DNA of 32,083 nt from Verrucomicrobiota bacterium (GTDB lineage Bacteria > Chlamydiota > Chlamydiia > Chlamydiales > JAFEGQ01). Within the stretch, counting starts at the first letter, position 1; each line of letters opens with the position of its first letter. The position numbers and the translations under genes were made by a program. This document shows positions 1 to 7,746 of this stretch, piece after piece. The stretch covers positions 1 to 32,083 of the forward strand of contig JAFEGQ010000066.1 in NCBI GenBank assembly GCA_018239785.1, written 5' to 3'. The notes beneath the pieces were generated by a model. It searched no databases, was not told where the DNA came from, and saw nothing but the letters and a program-made list of their open reading frames with translations.

Positions 1-305
1 CATCGATTGGACCAAATCGGATCGGTCAAAAGATGAGATCCTCCTATTTGGATCAAAAACGTCGAGTGGTTCACCCAGGTTACTGTCGGCTTTGCTGCGT
101 CCAGAGGCAGCTGCTCCCCTTTCGGATAGATGAAGTCAGAAGGGGCTTTTTCAAAAGCGATCCGATCTTTGTAATATCCTAAATACCAAAGGAAGAGATG
201 CCTAAATTTACGCGGGACACCGCGTTGATGGGGGTTGAAAAAACGCCCCCTTTTCGAAAAGGGAAAAGAAAACCGCTCCTCTAGCTGTTGATTTTTTTTT
301 TCCAT
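1..305 (-). CDS. Metallo-beta-lactamase-fold hydrolase (NAPE-PLD/UlaG-like), 5' part only
   Basis: The reverse strand encodes 101 codons from an ATG at 305 to the left edge without a stop, so the C-terminal part lies outside the window. The N-terminus has FNPHQRG (residues 23-29), then TWVNHSTFLIQIGG (75-88) and LLTDPIWSNR (92-101). This order matches the start of the MBL-fold family containing N-acyl-phosphatidylethanolamine phospholipase D and UlaG-like lactonases: a W-x-x-H-S/A-T strand followed by LTDP. The metal-binding HxHxDH motif would follow outside the window. The final partial codon is TG-, compatible with the Cys often found at this point. Codons 2-5 contain a run of ten A. An in-frame TTG at 341 is an alternative start, because the ATG has only a closely spaced GAGGGG ahead of it. 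Substrate unknown; the family call is from motifs alone. Confidence 0.72.
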   Translation of the reverse strand, partial: MEKKNQQLEERFSFPFSKRGRFFNPHQRGVPRKFRHLFLWYLGYYKDRIAFEKAPSDFIYPKGEQLPLDAAKPTVTWVNHSTFLIQIGGSHLLTDPIWSNR

Positions 306-428
306 CGCCCCTCTTTCTCTCGACGATAACCATAGCAGCAAAAACTCTCAACCTTACCTTATCTTCGTCGGACATGTCTGCATTTGCCCATAAAGGAATA
401 ACTATGCGGGCTGGATCATGAGCTAATT

Positions 429-905
429 TTAAAGTTCTGACAAAAGACTTTCGATAAAGCCTAGGCAAGAGTCCTCGAGGATATCCAAAGCTCGCTCGAA
501 ATCCCCTTCACTCCCATGGTAGGGGTCGGGGACGTTTTGACCCCGATAATGGGTGCTGTAGCTTGTAACGAGCTCCACCCTCTCTCGTTCTGCAGGGGTC
601 TTGGCTCTAAGGTGGAGTTGAGAGAGGACCGAAGCGTCAGAGGCAAGGATATAATCAAAGCGCTCAAAATGCTCTAATTTAAAAGGGCACGCCTTGCCAC
701 TGAGCTCAAAGCCTCGACTTTGGGCCGCCTTAAGCATCCGCTCATCGGGAACAGCCCCTTTCGAGTCCACTAAACCACAACTCTCCACATGCATCTTCAG
801 CCCATGGGCCTGGCTTAGCTGCCGCAAAATAGCTTCAGCAGCCGGAGATCTGCAGATGTTCCCCTTGCAGACGAAGAGGACAGAGATTACTGACTGATCG
901 CGCAT
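429..905 (-). CDS. Low-molecular-weight protein-tyrosine phosphatase
   Basis: 158 residues, the usual length for the family. It would remove phosphate from phosphotyrosine (or phosphoarginine) in the cytoplasm or, if secreted, in the host. The P-loop is near the N-terminus: VCKGNICRSP with nucleophile Cys13, the second Cys18 and Arg19. The general-acid loop is VPDPYHG, with Asp127 and Tyr129. All the catalytic positions of an active low-Mr phosphatase are therefore present. The ATG at 905 lies inside the 3' end of the upstream kinase gene (19-bp overlap), so the two are probably translated from one mRNA. No signal peptide is seen. The pairing suggests a phosphorylation module, although low-Mr phosphatases do not normally oppose Ser/Thr kinases. 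Confidence 0.9.
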   Translation of the reverse strand: MRDQSVISVLFVCKGNICRSPAAEAILRQLSQAHGLKMHVESCGLVDSKGAVPDERMLKAAQSRGFELSGKACPFKLEHFERFDYILASDASVLSQLHLRAKTPAERERVELVTSYSTHYRGQNVPDPYHGSEGDFERALDILEDSCLGFIESLLSEL

Positions 906-2785
906 CTAAAACCGTAGGTGCCATTGACCGTGCCTGGATTATTGCGGTGGCGGTGGGAACAGCGCAAATCCTCTTTCAAACTCTTCCAGCACCCTCCCCT
1001 TAACACGCGATAGACCCCTTGATGCGGCCCTTTGGGAGCATTGGGCTCCTGCTCAGAGGTGTCGTAATAGTTATAGCCATACCAATCTTGACACCACTCA
1101 TAGACATTGCCCGCCATATCATAGAGCCCTTGGAGATTCGGGGGATAGCTCATCACAGGGGTGGTGTCGGAGCTGAAAAAGTTGGCGAGCGATTTTTCAA
1201 TCGCATCCCCCGTTGGATAAGGGACGTTAGCATCCCCTCCAGAGGCGGCCACCTCCCACTCCGCTTCCGTAGGAAGCCGTTTGCCCACCCATTTGGCGTA
1301 AGCCATCGCTCCATACCAAGTCACTCCCACAACAGGATGCTTGGCGTAACCCGATTCAATGAGCAGCTTCCCAGCACTCCTGCGCACTCTGGAGTCGCGC
1401 ATGACGATCAAATCGTGATTTTGGTCATCTTTTTCCCCCTGCATGTACTCGAGAAAGAGGAGAAACTGCTCGTTGGTCACAGGATGGATATCAACGGCAA
1501 AGGACTCCAAATGGACCAAATGACGGGGCATTTCGTCGCGGTTCCCATCGTTGCTCCCGCGCCAATAGGTGCCAGCAGGGACAATGATCATTTCCGTAGG
1601 GATGGGCTCAATCGTGCGCGTCTCCTTCACAGCGGGTTGATAGGCTGTCACATTGCGATTAAGAGGTGAAGCATAAGGCCCCTCTTCTGTCTCCACTTCT
1701 CTTTGAGGCAGAGTCACTACCGCTGTAGCAGTCGCTTCAGGCGCGCTCCATTGGGGTTTTGCAATGGCACTTGGCACCTCTACTTTTCGGAACTTGGGTT
1801 GAGAAGAAGTATCCACAACAATGTTGCGCAGTGCAGGCGATGGAGAAGAGGGAGGCGTCGCAAATTTAGGTTGGATCTTCGCTGCCGGCACAGAAACAGC
1901 TGTCATCTGAGGGCGAGGCGCTTGGATCTCTTCTTCTTCCACCTCATCTAACGCATCGAGCAATGAGATGGGCCGGTTCTCAGGATCGGTACTTAAACAC
2001 GCTTGGATGAGTCCATCCCAATTCAAGGAAAGAGAGGGGACAGACTTAGAGGGGAGCTGAAAAAGTCCCTCAGGGAGATCTCTGGTCAAAAGATAGTAAG
2101 CTAAAACGCCAAATGCATAGGCATCCGTCTTAGGGGTCACCTCTTCTTCAACCCCTCTCCTCTGTTCAGGACTTAAACAAGCGTAATTCACCCGAAAAGC
2201 GCTGCAGAGTCGATTCGTCTGAGGGATGCTAATCCCATCGGCAAGTCCCGAACAGGTGTGGCGCAAAATACGCCCTAATCCGACGATCCGAGAAAGGCCA
2301 AAATCTGAAAGATAAAGGTGCCGATTTTTGCCTAAGAGGACGTTACTTGGCTTCACTCCCCGATGGACAATCGCCCCCTCCCCTTCTGTCGACCCATGCG
2401 CATAGTCAAGGGCATCAGCCACCTGACGCAAAAGGGAGAGGATCTCTTGTTCTGATAACTGCAAATTCCTCTGAGCAAGATACTGAGCGAGGTTCATCGG
2501 TTCATGAATCTCATCGACAACACAGTCGGTAACCAGAAAATAGACCCCTTGGGAGTAGGAAACATTGTGAATTTTGACAATGTGGGGGTGCTCAAGGGCG
2601 CTCAAGCGCCTCACATCTTCTTCAAAGCGAGCGACAAACCCCCGATCGGTCGCCAGCTCTTCAGGCAAGACCTTCAAAGAATAGTGGCGCTTCATAAAGC
2701 GATGTTCAGCCAGATAAACTTTCCCAAGAGCTCCTTGGCCGAGCTGCTTGATCAGGTTGTAATCGCCTAGCACTTTATTCGTCAT
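887..2785 (-). CDS. pkn1: Pkn1-like protein: Ser/Thr kinase domain plus FGE/sulfatase-modifying-factor domain
   Basis: 632 residues. The N-terminal kinase domain (about 8-280) has the glycine loop GQGALG (16-21), Lys38 in the VAIK position, DFG at 161-163 and the Lys145/Asn148 pair. The catalytic-loop HRD is instead HRG (141-143), so the catalytic Asp is replaced by Gly. A Pro/Ser-rich linker (about 285-395) leads to a formylglycine-generating-enzyme fold (398-632) with the typical VPAGTYWRGS start and GFRC end. The two redox cysteines of true FGE appear to be Lys and Asp here (in GGCWKSLKEDLRC), so that domain is probably binding or structural. The same domain pair occurs in chlamydial Pkn1. 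The start ATG follows a strong GGAGGAGGGG ribosome site. The gene is transcribed divergently from yidC and overlaps the phosphatase gene downstream. Confidence 0.88.
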   Translation of the reverse strand: MTNKVLGDYNLIKQLGQGALGKVYLAEHRFMKRHYSLKVLPEELATDRGFVARFEEDVRRLSALEHPHIVKIHNVSYSQGVYFLVTDCVVDEIHEPMNLAQYLAQRNLQLSEQEILSLLRQVADALDYAHGSTEGEGAIVHRGVKPSNVLLGKNRHLYLSDFGLSRIVGLGRILRHTCSGLADGISIPQTNRLCSAFRVNYACLSPEQRRGVEEEVTPKTDAYAFGVLAYYLLTRDLPEGLFQLPSKSVPSLSLNWDGLIQACLSTDPENRPISLLDALDEVEEEEIQAPRPQMTAVSVPAAKIQPKFATPPSSPSPALRNIVVDTSSQPKFRKVEVPSAIAKPQWSAPEATATAVVTLPQREVETEEGPYASPLNRNVTAYQPAVKETRTIEPIPTEMIIVPAGTYWRGSNDGNRDEMPRHLVHLESFAVDIHPVTNEQFLLFLEYMQGEKDDQNHDLIVMRDSRVRRSAGKLLIESGYAKHPVVGVTWYGAMAYAKWVGKRLPTEAEWEVAASGGDANVPYPTGDAIEKSLANFFSSDTTPVMSYPPNLQGLYDMAGNVYEWCQDWYGYNYYDTSEQEPNAPKGPHQGVYRVLRGGCWKSLKEDLRCSHRHRNNPGTVNGTYGFRCAISQ

Positions 2786-2804
2786 ACGTTCCCCTCCTCC
2801 GGCG

Positions 2805-2835
2805 ACTATACTCGAATGATCTCATTTTTGAGATC
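2805..2835 (-). promoter_or_regulatory. Candidate pkn1-homologue promoter with a perfect palindrome over its -35 region
   Basis: On the reverse strand a -10-like TATAGT lies at 2810-2805, about 20 nt upstream of the start codon. The expected -35 position falls within a perfect inverted repeat, GATCTCA-TTTT-TGAGATC (2818-2835). No good -35 hexamer is present, which would suit an activator- or repressor-controlled promoter. The intergenic region to yidC (2786-2937) also carries a direct repeat CGTGCTCG at 2851-2858 and 2863-2870. Function inferred only. Confidence 0.35.
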
Positions 2836-2937
2836 AACAACTGCATTTTTCGTGCTCGCACCCGTGCTCGATTTTTTAAGTGATTTAGAGAGGCCAATCT
2901 GGTATCTTCAAGCTCTTGATGTCAAAATAGGATTAAA

Positions 2938-4875
2938 ATGGACCGCAGAAATCTTCTCTTTATCGTCGCTCTCACCGCATCCCTTTTTGTTGTAAATTTA
3001 TTTTTTTCAAATCGCCGCGCTCCAGAAGCTCCGCTAGAACCTGAAACAGCGCCCGCTGAAATGGTCGAACTCCAAGCATCCCCCCCCTCCTCCGTTTCCT
3101 CCAATGAGGAGAAGTTCTACGTCCTCGAAAATAGCTATCAGCAATTGGTCTTTTCGAACGTCGGAGGGGCGATCGCTGAAATTAACCTGCCTTTCAAGAA
3201 TGCTCAAAACAGCGTCAGTTTGGTCAACGAAATTGGGTTAGACCGCACCATGGAACAGAGATATCCCAATAACGATCGCTATCCAATTAACTCTTACTTT
3301 ATTCCTGGCGCCTCCCCCACCTCTCCCCAATTGCGAGAAAAAAGAGCCGTTGGTGGCTACTATCCCCTGCTGCGGCGCCCCATCATTGGCGAAAAGGGGG
3401 AGCGTCTTTCTGTAGTGGACCCCAAATTTTATGCATTGAATATCGTCTCTAAATACCCGGAAATGGCCACCCAAGTTTATGAAGTGGTTCATTTCGACAA
3501 AAATAAAATTATCTTTGAGTCAAAGCAAGGACGTCGCACCATCCGGAAAACGTTTTCCCTAGCCTCCAATCCAAACGAAGAGCCCTATATGCTTCATCTT
3601 ACACTTGACGTCGATGGAGAGCGCGAATGGACGCAAGGGCTATGGTTGACAAGCGGCGTTCCCGACGTAGAACTGATGAGTGGCCGTCCAATGAATGGCC
3701 TCAAATACCGCACTTTGCGCGGCAATAAGGGGGAAGTAGAAAGCGGCCCCACCCCCAAAGCGGGCAAGTCGGTGTTGAGCAGCTCGGGGCACCCTCAATG
3801 GATTGTCAACTCCAATGGTTACTTTGGAATTTTGCTCAATCCTCAAAATCAGATCGGGGGAGGCTACCGAGCCGACTATGTCTTGGGGCAAGAGCTCCTC
3901 TCGAGACTGGTCGTGATCGATGCAGAGCATCAGCTTTACAAGGCCGACCGTCTCTTTGGCTATCTCACCGCCTTGCCTTTAGCTCCTCAAGGAGGGCATA
4001 TGGAAATGCGAGTTTTTGCAGGTCCGCTCGATAAAGAACTGCTGAAAAAGCTCGATGCTGTTTACACAGATCCCCTGACTGGTCAAAATCCTGATTTTCT
4101 CGATAGCCGCTCTTTTCATGGTTATTTCAAGTTCATCTCCCGCCCCTTTTCGAAATTCTTACTCTTGATCATGCAATTTTTCTATTGGCTCACCCATTCA
4201 TGGGCCTTTTCGATCATCCTCTTGACCGTTGTGCTGCGCCTGATGCTCTACCCCTTGGCCTCTTGGGGGATGCGTTCGATGAAGAGGATGCAGCTGATCC
4301 AGCCTCAAATTCAGGAGATCCAAAAAAAGAATAAGAAAAACCCTCGCAAAGGGCAGATTGAGGTCATGAACCTCTACAGAAAAGAAAAAGTGAACCCCTT
4401 TTTAGGTTGCTTCCCCCTAATCATCCAAATGCCCTTTTTAATCGGAATGTTTGATCTGCTGAGATCCACCTATTCGCTACGAGGTGCTGGGTTTATCCCT
4501 GGATGGATCGACAATTTGACAGCGCCGGATGTTCTTTTCAGTTGGGCAACGCCTATTTTCTTTATTGGCACTGAATTCCACCTTCTTCCCATTATTTTGG
4601 CCGGTGTGATGTTGTTGCAGCAACGTTTTGCCTCTGGACTCCCTAAGGACAAAACTCTTTGGACCGATCAACAAAAACAACAACGGACCATGAGCAACGT
4701 GATGGTTGTTGTCTTTGGGGTGATGTTTTACAACTTCCCCTCAGGACTTTGCCTCTATTTTATGAGTTCCATGCTCCTCAGCATTGGACAACAGTGGTTA
4801 GTAAACCGCCAGATGGACAAGCAACAGTTCAATCGCTCCTCCGAAAAATCGAAAGCGTTGAAAGTTGTTAGATAA
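2938..4875 (+). CDS. yidC: Membrane protein insertase YidC
   Basis: 645 residues. YidC inserts and folds inner-membrane proteins, alone or with SecYEG. The N-terminal transmembrane anchor (about 6-24) is followed by a Gram-negative-type periplasmic beta domain (about 50-390). The conserved C-terminal insertase core then begins (about 395-625), with its hydrophobic segments, the coiled-coil hairpin rich in Lys and Gln (QIQEIQKKNKK) and the groove arginine Arg434 in VVLRLMLYPL. The tail is basic. It is followed after 54 bp by dnaA on the same strand, the pairing seen in Chlamydia (CT251/CT250, there annotated oxaA). Start ATG at 2938, preceded by TAGGATTAAA. Confidence 0.96.
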   Translation: MDRRNLLFIVALTASLFVVNLFFSNRRAPEAPLEPETAPAEMVELQASPPSSVSSNEEKFYVLENSYQQLVFSNVGGAIAEINLPFKNAQNSVSLVNEIGLDRTMEQRYPNNDRYPINSYFIPGASPTSPQLREKRAVGGYYPLLRRPIIGEKGERLSVVDPKFYALNIVSKYPEMATQVYEVVHFDKNKIIFESKQGRRTIRKTFSLASNPNEEPYMLHLTLDVDGEREWTQGLWLTSGVPDVELMSGRPMNGLKYRTLRGNKGEVESGPTPKAGKSVLSSSGHPQWIVNSNGYFGILLNPQNQIGGGYRADYVLGQELLSRLVVIDAEHQLYKADRLFGYLTALPLAPQGGHMEMRVFAGPLDKELLKKLDAVYTDPLTGQNPDFLDSRSFHGYFKFISRPFSKFLLLIMQFFYWLTHSWAFSIILLTVVLRLMLYPLASWGMRSMKRMQLIQPQIQEIQKKNKKNPRKGQIEVMNLYRKEKVNPFLGCFPLIIQMPFLIGMFDLLRSTYSLRGAGFIPGWIDNLTAPDVLFSWATPIFFIGTEFHLLPIILAGVMLLQQRFASGLPKDKTLWTDQQKQQRTMSNVMVVVFGVMFYNFPSGLCLYFMSSMLLSIGQQWLVNRQMDKQQFNRSSEKSKALKVVR

Positions 4876-4906
4876 TCTCTTGCGATTGTAGGCTAGATTT
4901 GGCATC

Positions 4907-4925
4907 TTCCTCTTAGTTTGAGGAG
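4907..4925 (+). promoter_or_regulatory. dnaA ribosome-binding site inside a small hairpin
   Basis: TTCCTC (4907-4912) can pair with GAGGAG (4920-4925) across a 7-nt loop. GAGGAG is the Shine-Dalgarno sequence for the dnaA ATG at 4930, so this local fold would hide the ribosome site. The stem is short (five Watson-Crick pairs plus one G-T). It also helps decide the start: the ribosome site lies between an upstream in-frame TTG (4918) and the ATG at 4930. Confidence 0.35.
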
Positions 4926-4929
4926 TGGC

Positions 4930-6270
4930 ATGCAGATTTGGAATGAATTTTTAGCACAACAAGAGCAAGAGCTGGGAGCTGAAACCGTCGACAAATGGTT
5001 GCGCCCCCTCAAGCTTGTCCATTTTGATGCCTGCAATCTCTATTTAGAAGCCCAAGATTCCTTCCAAGCTCTTTGGTTTGAAGAGCAGATACGCCCTAAA
5101 GTGGTGAGCGAGCTCATGAACAAAAATGGGCGTAAAATCAAGGTGCACTTGACCGTAGCTCAAGAGGCGCCAGCTTCGAACCGCAACCTTAAGGAAAAGA
5201 AAAAAGCGGAGGGGCAGCAGCAGCCTTACCAGTTGTTTTTTGATGAGTTAAACGAACAAAACTCTATAGAGACTTTAGTCCCGTTTGAAGGCAATGCTCT
5301 CGCGTATCAGCTCTTCACAAAATTGGCCGATGGGGTAGAACTTGGCTCTTTTAACCCTATTTTTCTCTGCGGAGCTTCTGGGGTGGGCAAAAGCCATTTT
5401 CTCCAAGGAGCTGCTCACTCTTTGCGCCAAAAAGGGCTTAAAGTCATTTACACTCGAGCCGAAACATTTACAGAGCATGTCGTAAGCGCGATTCGAGCTG
5501 GAGCCATGCAGCTATTTCGCAGCCGTTACCGGAATGTCGATGCCCTTATTATTGATGATGTTCAAGTCTTTTCCCGCAAATCAGCGACTCAGGAAGAACT
5601 CTTTCACACCTTCAATGCGCTGCATGTCTCTGGCAAGCAGCTGATCTTTGCAGCAGACTGCTCTCCAGGAGAGCTCCGGTATGTTGAGCCGCGCCTAGTG
5701 AGCCGTTTTGAGTGGGGCATTGTCCTCCCCCTTGAGCCCCCTTCCCCCTCTGTTTTACATCAAATTTTATCCTCGAAAGCCCAAAAAATGGACTTTCCTG
5801 TGGAAACAGCGGTGATCTCCTTTCTTGTAGAAACCTTCAAAAGCTCCCCTGCTCGGGCGATCCGCGCCTTTGAAGCGCTCCTTTTGCGCGCTCATTTACA
5901 GGCAACTTTTTTCTCTAAAACACATCCCCTTCCCCTGACAACAGCCCAAACCTATCTCGCTGACCTCATCTCAGAAGAAAAAGGTTCCGAGATGACCTCA
6001 GCGAGGATCATTGATGCAGTCGCCAATCATTATGGAATTAAGGCAGCTGATATCATGGGGAAGTCTCAGAAAAAAGAGTGCAGCCTGCCCCGTCAAATTG
6101 CGATGTACTTATGTCGGCGCGAGCTCGCCCTTCCCTACGTGCGCATTGGAGAGGAGTTTGAAAGAGATCACTCGACGGTGATGACGAGTGTCAGAAGGGT
6201 GGAACAACAATTAAAACAAAAACAAAGTGAGCAAGCTTCTGCAATCAATGCCATTGTCAAATCCCTCTGA
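4930..6270 (+). CDS. dnaA: Chromosomal replication initiator protein DnaA
   Basis: 446 residues from the ATG at 4930. DnaA binds DnaA boxes at oriC and, with ATP, opens the origin. The order is N-terminal interaction domain (1-77), a short Lys/Glu/Gln-rich linker (about 78-100), AAA+ domain with Walker A GASGVGKS (148-155) and Walker B IIDD (207-210), then the C-terminal DNA-binding domain with the DnaA signature around RIGEEFERDHSTVM. Chlamydiae usually carry two dnaA genes; the position after yidC matches dnaA1 (CT250). An in-frame TTG at 4918 would add four residues, but AGGAG lies between it and the ATG, so the ATG is preferred. No cluster of DnaA boxes was seen nearby. Confidence 0.95.
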   Translation: MQIWNEFLAQQEQELGAETVDKWLRPLKLVHFDACNLYLEAQDSFQALWFEEQIRPKVVSELMNKNGRKIKVHLTVAQEAPASNRNLKEKKKAEGQQQPYQLFFDELNEQNSIETLVPFEGNALAYQLFTKLADGVELGSFNPIFLCGASGVGKSHFLQGAAHSLRQKGLKVIYTRAETFTEHVVSAIRAGAMQLFRSRYRNVDALIIDDVQVFSRKSATQEELFHTFNALHVSGKQLIFAADCSPGELRYVEPRLVSRFEWGIVLPLEPPSPSVLHQILSSKAQKMDFPVETAVISFLVETFKSSPARAIRAFEALLLRAHLQATFFSKTHPLPLTTAQTYLADLISEEKGSEMTSARIIDAVANHYGIKAADIMGKSQKKECSLPRQIAMYLCRRELALPYVRIGEEFERDHSTVMTSVRRVEQQLKQKQSEQASAINAIVKSL

Positions 6271-6445
6271 ATCTTTATCGCACGCTTGTAGCCTCGCCTC
6301 TTGGTATCTCCGGGGGGAAGGTTATGAAGAGCATAAAGCCCTAACGGACGAAATTGGGCTTTACCTCAATAACACTTACAACTCTTTAATTAAAGAGATG
6401 GCTCAAGAGCACTTACGAAAGTTGCATCAAGATCAGTACCTGTAA
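6248..6445 (+). CDS. Small uncharacterised protein downstream of dnaA
   Basis: 65 residues from an ATG at 6248, starting inside the 3' end of dnaA (23-bp overlap) in another frame and ending 13 bp inside the convergent ahcY gene. The sequence is hydrophilic and probably helical, with Tyr, Leu, Glu and His (motifs [14 protein letters not shown] and [12 protein letters not shown]). It has no signal peptide or membrane segment. It is not a codon-shadow of dnaA beyond the overlap and reads as a natural coding sequence. In C. trachomatis a small gene (CT249) sits next to dnaA1; whether this is its counterpart cannot be judged from motifs. Function unknown. Confidence 0.6.
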   Translation: MPLSNPSESLSHACSLASWYLRGEGYEEHKALTDEIGLYLNNTYNSLIKEMAQEHLRKLHQDQYL

Positions 6446-7746
6446 CTCTCGCTCTTAAAAGGCCCCTCCGCAGGAATCTGTAAGTAGGCAGCTTGAGTTG
6501 GGTTGAGTGTTGTCAACTTCACCCCTAACTGATCAAGGTGGAGACGAGCGACCTTTTCGTCGAGAATTCTAGGCAACCGATGGAGGCCTGGGGGATATTT
6601 TTTTGTGAAGAGCTCGATCTGAGCTAACACCTGATTGGTAAAAGAGTTAGACATCACAAAAGAGGGGTGACCCGTGGCACATCCGAGATTCACAAGGCGG
6701 CCTGCTGCCAAAAGAATTACCGATTTGCCAGAGGCGCGCCAAATGAAGCGGTCGACTTGCGGTTTGACTTCCACTTTCTCAATATTTGGGTGTGAATAGA
6801 GATAATCGACATCGATCTCAATGTCAAAATGGCCAATATTGCAGACAATCGCCCCATCTTTCATCGCTTCAAGATGTCTTCCCACAATAATATCGCGGCA
6901 ACCTGTAGCCGTGACAAAAAGATCTCCAAGAGGCGCTGCATGTTCCATCGTTACCACTTCAAAGCCAGACATAGCCGCTTGGTAGGCACAAATCGGATCA
7001 ATTTCCGTGATGAGGACACGCGCTCCAAAAGCTCTCATCGCCTCAGCACACCCCTTCCCCACATCTCCATAGCCCGCAATGACAACGATCTTCCCTGCGA
7101 TCATGATATCAGTCGCCCGCTTGATCCCATCGACTAAGCTTTCTCGACATCCGTAGAGATTATCAAATTTCGATTTTGTAACCGAATCATTCACATTAAA
7201 TGCGGGGATAGAAAGATCCATCCGCTCGAGCAAGCGCACCCCTGTTGTCGTCTCTTCAGAGATCCCTTTAAGGTGGGCAAAGAGTTCTGGATAGCTGTCG
7301 TGCACCAATCGCGTTAAATCGCCTCCATCGTCGAGAATCATATTCAGGGGGCCGCTGGGAAAATGGAGAGTCTGCTCAATGCACCAGAGATATTCCTCCT
7401 CACTTTCTCCTTTCCAGGCAAAGATGGGAACGCCCGCAGCGACAATGGCACAAGCTGCGTGATCTTGAGTTGAAAAAATATTGCAGGAGGACCAGCGCAC
7501 TTGCGCTCCAAGATGGAGAAGAGTTTCGATGAGCACAGCGGTTTGGATGGTCATATGAAGGCATCCTGCAATCCGAGCCCCTTTTAAAGGCTTGCTCGCC
7601 TCATACTCTGCCCGAAGGGCCATGAGGCCCGGCATCTCCTTTTCTGCAAGTTCGATCTCTTGACGCCCCCAATGCGCCAAGGCTTGCGCCTCAGCTGAGG
7701 AGATCTCAAGATTCTTGACGATGCGGTAATCTTGCCCGTTTTTCAC
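6433..7746 (-). CDS. ahcY: Adenosylhomocysteinase (S-adenosyl-L-homocysteine hydrolase)
   Basis: 437 residues. It converts S-adenosylhomocysteine to adenosine and homocysteine, relieving product inhibition of methyltransferases. Visible are the N-terminal [14 protein letters not shown] block (30-43), the substrate region [13 protein letters not shown] (86-98), the catalytic [14 protein letters not shown] (183-196; Lys191, Asp195, Asn196) with Cys200, the NAD-binding GYGDVGKG (225-232) and a C-terminus ending in YRY. The start is GTG at 7746, inside the end of lgt (41-bp overlap), supported by GGAG 8 nt upstream and by the N-terminal alignment. Co-transcription with lgt is likely. I know of no copy in C. 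trachomatis, so it is a marker of the environmental chlamydial side. Confidence 0.95.
   Translation of the reverse strand: MKNGQDYRIVKNLEISSAEAQALAHWGRQEIELAEKEMPGLMALRAEYEASKPLKGARIAGCLHMTIQTAVLIETLLHLGAQVRWSSCNIFSTQDHAACAIVAAGVPIFAWKGESEEEYLWCIEQTLHFPSGPLNMILDDGGDLTRLVHDSYPELFAHLKGISEETTTGVRLLERMDLSIPAFNVNDSVTKSKFDNLYGCRESLVDGIKRATDIMIAGKIVVIAGYGDVGKGCAEAMRAFGARVLITEIDPICAYQAAMSGFEVVTMEHAAPLGDLFVTATGCRDIIVGRHLEAMKDGAIVCNIGHFDIEIDVDYLYSHPNIEKVEVKPQVDRFIWRASGKSVILLAAGRLVNLGCATGHPSFVMSNSFTNQVLAQIELFTKKYPPGLHRLPRILDEKVARLHLDQLGVKLTTLNPTQAAYLQIPAEGPFKSESYRY

Noticed and set aside
208-468. An 86-codon reverse frame between the phosphatase and the left edge
   Set aside because: It overlaps both the phosphatase 3' end and the MBL-fold coding sequence in another frame. 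The MBL frame has recognisable family motifs and this one has none.
1019-1669. A 216-codon forward ORF opposite the kinase gene
   Set aside because: It is antisense to the FGE domain of the Pkn1-like gene, which has clear protein motifs; no independent evidence of coding.
4876-4929. A replication origin next to dnaA
   Set aside because: Only 54 bp, with no DnaA-box cluster or A+T-rich unwinding region; flanking intergenic regions also lack boxes.
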